DNA from: Deltaproteobacteria bacterium
GTDB taxonomy: Bacteria; Myxococcota_A; UBA9160; UBA4427
Reading direction: 5' to 3'
DNA: 64,000 bases
Assembly (NCBI GenBank): GCA_029261835.1
Contig: JAJDAO010000003.1
Coordinates: forward strand, 310,001-374,000
Part shown: positions 58,025-64,000 of the stretch, in pieces
Position numbering within the stretch: position 1 is the stretch's first letter
How the letters are laid out: every line of letters starts with the position of its first letter
Made by a program: the position numbers and the translations under genes
The notes under the pieces: generated by a model
The model's database searches: none
What the model saw: the letters and a program-made list of their open reading frames with translations, nothing else
Told to the model about the DNA's origin: nothing

Positions 58025-59743
58025 ATGCAGGGCCTCAAGGCCGGTCAGCCCCTACTGACGGTCAGGAATCTGAAGAGGAAGTTCGGCGACCGGCAGATCC
58101 TCGCGGACGTGAGCTTCAACTTGCAGCCAGGCGAGCGGGTTGGCGTGCTTGGTGTGAACGGTGCGGGCAAGTCGTCGCTGATGAAGATCCTCGCTGGTTG
58201 CGATACCGAGTACGAGGGCATTCTGCAGATCGCCTCGGGCGCCACGGTCGGCTATGTGCCCCAGGAGCCAGAGCTCGACCTCGAGCGCAGCGTACGCGAG
58301 AACGTCGAGGAGGCCGTGGCAGAGACACGGGCCTACATCGCGCGCTACGAGGAGATTCTGAAACTCTGGGAAGATCCGGAGATTCTCGAGAGCGAAGAGA
58401 AGACCAGCGCCCTGCTCGAAGAGCAGGGAGAGGTGCAGGACCTACTCGAGCACCGAGACGCCGTCGATCCGTCCAAGCTTGATGCCAAGATCGAGATGGC
58501 CATGGAGGCGCTACGCCTGCCGCCCGGCGACAGAGCTGCGCGCGTGCTCTCCGGTGGAGAGAAGCGGCGTGTCTCATTGTGCCGCGAGCTGCTGGCCCAC
58601 CCCGATCTGCTGATTCTGGACGAGCCGACCAACCATCTCGACGCGGATACCATCAGCTGGCTGGAGAGCTTCCTGGCGGCCTACACGGGTAGCTATCTGC
58701 TGGTGACGCACGATCGGTACTTTCTCGACCGCGTCGCCAATCGCATGCTCGAGATCAGTCGTGGATCGGTGAAGTCCTACTTGGGCAACTACTCCGATTT
58801 CCTCGACGCCAAGCAGAAGCAGCAGGAGATAGAGAGCCGCAGCGACGCCAATCTGCTGAAGGCGGTGGCCCGTGAGCTCGAGTGGATTCGCTCCACCCCC
58901 CAGGCCCGGCGCAGCAAGTCGAAGGCGCGCATCGCTGCTTACGACAAGCTGGTCGAGAGGGCGGAGCGCATCGTGCCCGCACAGGAGATGGATCTGCGTA
59001 TCCCGTTCGGCCCGCGGCTGGGCAACACGGTCCTGTCACTGCGTGGGATCAGTAAAGCCTACGAGGGCAGGCAGCTGTTCGAAGACCTGAGCTGGGATGT
59101 GCCGCACGGCGCCATTATCGGTATCACCGGCGCCAACGGCCTGGGGAAGACCACGCTCGTCGACATCATCGTCGGCCGTGTAGAGCCCGACGCAGGCGAG
59201 GCGCAGGTCGGTCACAACACGCGATTCTGCTATGTGGATCAGACGCGCCAGGAGCTGCGCGACGATCTCACGGTATACGAAGAGGTGGCGGGAGGCTCCG
59301 AGCTGATCGAGTACGGCGACAGGGAGCTCGCGGTGCGTCACTACCTGGCGCGTTTTCTCTTCAGTGGTTCGATCCAGCAGACACCGGTTGGCCGGCTCTC
59401 GGGGGGAGAGCGCAATCGCGTGCAGCTCGCCAAGTGTCTGCGCCAGTCCTCGAACTTCATCATCTTGGATGAGCCCACGAATGACCTCGACCTGATGACG
59501 TTGCGGGTGCTCGAGGAGGCGCTCAGCGAATACCCCGGCTGCGCCATCGTGATTACGCATGATCGCTTCTTCCTCGACCGGGTCGCGACCCACATCATCG
59601 GCTTCGAGGGCGACGGCCGCGTTGAATTCTGTACCGGTTCCTGGGAGAGCTACGCCGAGCAGCGAGCCACGCGTGAGGCCGAGGCCGGAGCGCGCGGTCC
59701 GTCCAAGGCATTCAAACACCGGAAGATCGCCAGGGCCCACTGA
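58025..59743 (+). CDS. ettA: Energy-dependent translational throttle EttA (ABC-F)
   Basis: 572 aa from ATG 58025 (GGAG 7 nt upstream). Two ABC domains without membrane segments: first GVLGVNGAGKSSLMKIL, signature LSGGEKRRVSLCREL, Walker B LLILDEPTNHLDADT; second GITGANGLGKTTLVDII, LSGGERNRVQLAKCL, FIILDEPTNDLDLMT. The P-site-interacting arm lies in the first domain (EEILKLWEDPEILESEEK and RDAVDPSKLDAKIEM), and the linker RELEWIRSTPQARRSKSKARI is typical of EttA. It binds the ribosomal E site and gates elongation according to ATP/ADP ratio. Confidence 0.95.
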   Translation: MQGLKAGQPLLTVRNLKRKFGDRQILADVSFNLQPGERVGVLGVNGAGKSSLMKILAGCDTEYEGILQIASGATVGYVPQEPELDLERSVRENVEEAVAETRAYIARYEEILKLWEDPEILESEEKTSALLEEQGEVQDLLEHRDAVDPSKLDAKIEMAMEALRLPPGDRAARVLSGGEKRRVSLCRELLAHPDLLILDEPTNHLDADTISWLESFLAAYTGSYLLVTHDRYFLDRVANRMLEISRGSVKSYLGNYSDFLDAKQKQQEIESRSDANLLKAVARELEWIRSTPQARRSKSKARIAAYDKLVERAERIVPAQEMDLRIPFGPRLGNTVLSLRGISKAYEGRQLFEDLSWDVPHGAIIGITGANGLGKTTLVDIIVGRVEPDAGEAQVGHNTRFCYVDQTRQELRDDLTVYEEVAGGSELIEYGDRELAVRHYLARFLFSGSIQQTPVGRLSGGERNRVQLAKCLRQSSNFIILDEPTNDLDLMTLRVLEEALSEYPGCAIVITHDRFFLDRVATHIIGFEGDGRVEFCTGSWESYAEQRATREAEAGARGPSKAFKHRKIARAH

Positions 59744-60040
59744 CGGGCAGCGGAAGCGCATCCAGCCGGCAGCTCGCACCATCGGGTCTTCGCACTGGCA
59801 GTGCAAGTACCAGTTCGTTTAGAGAATCGGCCGTTGTTCGAAACGCCCCCGATTGACAGCAACTTGCAGGATTGTTCTCACGTGGAAGAGGCGGCTGGGC
59901 GATCAGTCCGACGGGCTTCAGTCGACACCTTGCGGCCGGCCGTGGCACTCCCCTAGTGTGGCAATGCTGCGCTACAGCACTAGGCGGAGTCGGTCGGCTG
60001 TGGAGAGGCGGGTTTGTCGTTGGATCTGTGGCAGACGAGA
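59744..60040. other. Leader of the TPR-like gene with stem-loop
   Basis: 297 bases after ettA. The one clear structure is CCTAGTG (59952-59958) pairing with CACTAGG (59978-59984) across a 19-nt loop, 57 nt before the next start. It could be a terminator of ettA, an operator or an RNA leader. No gene frame is supported. Confidence 0.4.
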
Positions 60041-61210
60041 ATGTGGGTCTTGAGAGCGATTGCTTACTCGGCGGGCGCAAGGCGCATGCTGTCCGGTGTC
60101 TTGCTGCTGCTGCTATGTACCGCACCGGCGGCTGCCGTAGAGAGCGACCTCGAGTCGCTGGCCTCCCCGCCGTCCGCAATCCCGTCCTCTCCGCCGGAAT
60201 CCAGCTCGGATGAGGGGGTCGAGTCGCCGTTCGAACCGGCTGCGCCTGCCGTCGAGCAGCTGTCGATGAGTGCCGCCTCGGAAGTGGCCGTGGGCCCGTC
60301 GCCCGTGAGCGCGGCGCCGCCGATCACCAGCGTGCAGCAGTTCGGAGTGGAGCGCTCGTCGTCGAATTCGGAGTTCGACTACGAGGGGCTGCCCGGCCGC
60401 TTGGCGAGCCTCGATTTGCGGCGGCTCTGGAGCCAGGGGCTGGACCTCGAACGACAGGAGAAGCTCCTGGAGTCGGCCCGTACCTACGAGCTGATCGTGG
60501 GCGACGTTCCGGAAGAGTCCTACACCTACTGGCGGATCTCGCGGAACTACTGGCGCTACGGCGAGAGCCTGCCGAGTGAGTCGCGGGACGAGCGCGTGCA
60601 CTATTTCGAGTTGGCCGAACAGTGGGCGGGACGGGGTATCTCAATCGACGCCGAGTGCGCTCCGTGCATGCTCTGGAAGTTCGTTGCCATGGGGAGGCAG
60701 GCGACCACAAAGGGGCTCCTCAGCGCCGTCGGCGACGTGAGGGAGATGCAGCGGTTGCTCAGGCGCGGCATCGAACTCAAGCCCGAGCACGCCGACAACG
60801 AGGGCAACGCGACGCTGGGCAATCTGTATTACGCGGGAGCCGTCTTCTATCGCATCATCCCGGACTGGTTCTGGCTCAGGTGGTTCATCGGCGTTCGTGG
60901 CGACAAGGAGCGATCGCTCGACTATGCACGCAAGGCCGTCGAGATCGCTCAGGTGCGCGTCGATTACCGCGTCGAGCTGGGCGCCGTGTTGCTGTGCCTG
61001 GGAAGGGACGAGAACCGGCCTGAGGTGGTCGACGAGGGTGTCGAGATCCTGAAGCTCGCTCGGACGTTGCCTCGCTATCTCAGTACCGATCAGCTGGACC
61101 AGACCCACGCCGCCGTTCTAATCGAATCGCCCGACAAGGCCTGCGGCTACTCGAGAGATGGCTTCATCGACATGGACGCGGTGCTCGCGGAATCTCACGC
61201 AAAGCGCTGA
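60041..61210 (+). CDS. Exported TPR-like protein (RMD-type helical repeats)
   Basis: 389 aa from ATG 60041; TTG 60014 and ATG 60086 are alternatives, and all three retain the signal segment MLSGVLLLLLCTAPAAAVE. After it comes a low-complexity Ser/Pro/Ala stretch (about residues 35-100). The helical domain has LFDLRRLWSQGL-like repeats: EKLLESARTYELIVGDVPEESYTYWRISRNYWRYGE, FELAEQWAGRGISID, CAPCMLWKFVAMG and RGIELKPEHADNEGNATLGNLYYAGAVFYRIIPDWFWL (each quoted in part). These resemble the tetratricopeptide-like repeats of regulator-of-microtubule-dynamics proteins common in Deltaproteobacteria-like genomes. Probably a periplasmic scaffold; function unknown. It converges with the SDR gene. Confidence 0.7.
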   Translation: MWVLRAIAYSAGARRMLSGVLLLLLCTAPAAAVESDLESLASPPSAIPSSPPESSSDEGVESPFEPAAPAVEQLSMSAASEVAVGPSPVSAAPPITSVQQFGVERSSSNSEFDYEGLPGRLASLDLRRLWSQGLDLERQEKLLESARTYELIVGDVPEESYTYWRISRNYWRYGESLPSESRDERVHYFELAEQWAGRGISIDAECAPCMLWKFVAMGRQATTKGLLSAVGDVREMQRLLRRGIELKPEHADNEGNATLGNLYYAGAVFYRIIPDWFWLRWFIGVRGDKERSLDYARKAVEIAQVRVDYRVELGAVLLCLGRDENRPEVVDEGVEILKLARTLPRYLSTDQLDQTHAAVLIESPDKACGYSRDGFIDMDAVLAESHAKR

Positions 61211-61286
61211 GTACGAGTCCTTGCGTCGATTCGCCCAGCCGCGTGCAGGAGGCGGCGCGCGGCCGTCCTGTTCTGCCGGCAGTGTG

Positions 61287-62033
61287 TTACTGGAGACCAG
61301 GCTGGACACCGCCGTCGATCGGAATGGCGGCGCCGGTGATGAAGCGGGCCTGCTGAGAGCAGAGGAAGGCCGCCACGCGGCCGAAGTCCTCCGGGTCGCC
61401 GAGTTGCCGCGTTGGTAGTCCAGCCGTCAGCTTTTCTACGTCGGTGCCGTGAAGCTGCTCGAGTCGGGCCGTGCGGTGAAGACCCGGCTGGATCGAGTTC
61501 ACAGTGATTCCATCCGGTGCCACCTCGGTCGCTAGCGTCTTGAGAAAGCCGGTGGCGCCCGCCCGAGCGGTATTGGAGAGAATCAGTCCGCTGATCGGAG
61601 CGCGCACCGCGATCGACGTGATCGCGACGACGCGGCCCCAGCCTTGCGCGCGCATGCCGGGAACGGCCGCGTTGCACATGGCCACGACGGAGAGGAGGTT
61701 CAGCGACAGGGCTTCCGGGTAGGCGGAGAGATCGGTCGAGGCGAAGTCGCCCGGTGGCGGTCCGCCTGCGTTCGTGACCAGGATGTCGAGCCCGCCCAGT
61801 GCCTCACGAGCCCGCTCGACGAAGTCGCCAGCGCCCTGCGGCGTCGAGACATCTGCCGTCAGTCCGATGGCTGCCGCGCCCAATGCGGCGGAAGCCCGTT
61901 CCAGGCGCGGCCGATCTCGAGAGCAGATCGCGACCCGCACGCCCTCGGCCGCAAGTGCGCGCGCGCAACCAAAGCCGAGACCCGCCGAAGCGGCTGCCAC
62001 AGCCGCTCTCTTCCCCGAGATGCCAAGATCCAA
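61287..62033 (-). CDS. SDR-superfamily protein lacking the Tyr-Lys pair
   Basis: 248 aa from TTG 62033; a much longer open frame continues upstream but is antisense to clpB. LDLGISGKRAAVAAASAGLGFGCARALAAEGVRVAIC is the SDR nucleotide-binding start (quoted within limits: GISGKRAAV, AASAGLGFG). LDILVTNAGGPPPG, VVAITSIAVRAPISG, TLATEVAPDGITVNSIQPG and FITGAAIPIDGGVQPGL are family marks. At the catalytic positions, 13 and 17 residues after the Ser, are Ser and Arg (SNTAR) instead of Tyr and Lys. This occurs in a recognised SDR subgroup whose chemistry is unclear. It diverges from clpB. Confidence 0.85.
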   Translation of the reverse strand: MDLGISGKRAAVAAASAGLGFGCARALAAEGVRVAICSRDRPRLERASAALGAAAIGLTADVSTPQGAGDFVERAREALGGLDILVTNAGGPPPGDFASTDLSAYPEALSLNLLSVVAMCNAAVPGMRAQGWGRVVAITSIAVRAPISGLILSNTARAGATGFLKTLATEVAPDGITVNSIQPGLHRTARLEQLHGTDVEKLTAGLPTRQLGDPEDFGRVAAFLCSQQARFITGAAIPIDGGVQPGLQ

Positions 62034-62194
62034 CGTTGTCGTCGCTCCGCAGCGCGAGCCCGGCCCGTGCCGGATCGCGACTGCGCAGGGTAACCCCGCA
62101 GACACGCTACTCGCCACGCAGTGGCTGCCGGTCGCATGCCGCAACAGCCCGGCCGCAAGCCGCGGCAGAGCCGCGACTGGCTGACCTCGCGGGG

Positions 62195-62223
62195 TTGACA
62201 GCCGCCGCGTCGCGCACATCAAA
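62195..62223 (+). promoter_or_regulatory. Possible clpB promoter
   Basis: A consensus TTGACA (62195-62200) followed after 17 nt by ATCAAA (62218-62223), 45 nt before the clpB start. The -10 match is weak. No CIRCE palindrome or sigma-32 consensus (CTTGAA/CCCCAT) was seen in the 234-bp gap. Confidence 0.3.
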
Positions 62224-62267
62224 CGGGGCCTCCAGAGGTTCACCCGAACGAAGGGAGCCCCGATTCC

Positions 62268-64000
<1,733 letters not shown>

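Overview
This is a GC-rich, gene-dense bacterial chromosome segment with no phage, insertion sequence, CRISPR array, rRNA or tRNA that I could recognise. The cell is Gram-negative: there are lipoproteins with lipoboxes, a TonB-dependent receptor with a YfiR partner, and PEP-CTERM surface proteins. Housekeeping genes of proteobacterial type (srkA, nadA, rsmE, rsmJ, prfC, gpsA, pepN, ettA, clpB, fabV) are mixed with much acyl-CoA metabolism. I read it as an uncultured member of the former Deltaproteobacteria (Myxococcota/Desulfobacterota-like), with modest confidence. No marker in the window fixes the phylum.

Layout. 1-614 is the 3' end of srkA. 639-8268 (minus) is a surface block: a metzincin-like protein with a TIG/IPT tail, two PEP-CTERM proteins, a degenerate sulfatase-like lipoprotein and a LamG protein. 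8503-10373 holds a VOC protein and nadA. 10395-14311 (minus) is a tightly packed run TetR > SAM methyltransferase > HgcAB-like corrinoid/ferredoxin fusion > rsmJ > rsmE, with a palindromic operator overlapping the TetR promoter. 14520-20920 (plus) has a second methyltransferase, a DUF763 protein, the TonB receptor/YfiR pair and fabV. 20933-24359 (minus) is a malate-CoA ligase/ferredoxin/malyl-CoA lyase operon. A mesaconyl-CoA hydratase (26130-27248) follows beyond a CheY/CheX pair. 27670-29268 has PAS and PilZ signalling proteins. 29393-32126 is an acyl-CoA dehydrogenase/kinase/DUF6285 operon resembling the LvaC/LvaA/LvaB module for 4-hydroxyacyl-CoA. 32323-45000 is mixed (prfC, a periplasmic protease, an esterase, hisE, a receiver, a lipoprotein/MFS pair, gpsA). 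45506-64000 is mostly plus strand: a divergent EF-G paralogue, HAD hydrolase, lipoproteins, AI-2E family permease, GH3 glycosidase/EthD pair, pepN, gpx, ettA, a TPR-like secreted protein, an SDR (minus) and the 5' part of clpB.

How the genes work together. The carbon-metabolism genes suggest C-C cleavage and formation around glyoxylate: malate to malyl-CoA to acetyl-CoA plus glyoxylate, and mesaconyl-CoA to beta-methylmalyl-CoA to propionyl-CoA plus glyoxylate. Oxidation of hydroxylated or branched acyl-CoA feeds alongside. The most unusual locus is the TetR/methyltransferase/HgcAB-like operon. It encodes one membrane protein joining an HgcA-type corrinoid domain (cap-helix NVWC motif) to an HgcB-type ferredoxin, coupled by a 4-nt overlap to a SAM methyltransferase. 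HgcAB-like fusions are known in a few other prokaryotes. The function of this arrangement is not established, and mercury methylation should not be assumed.
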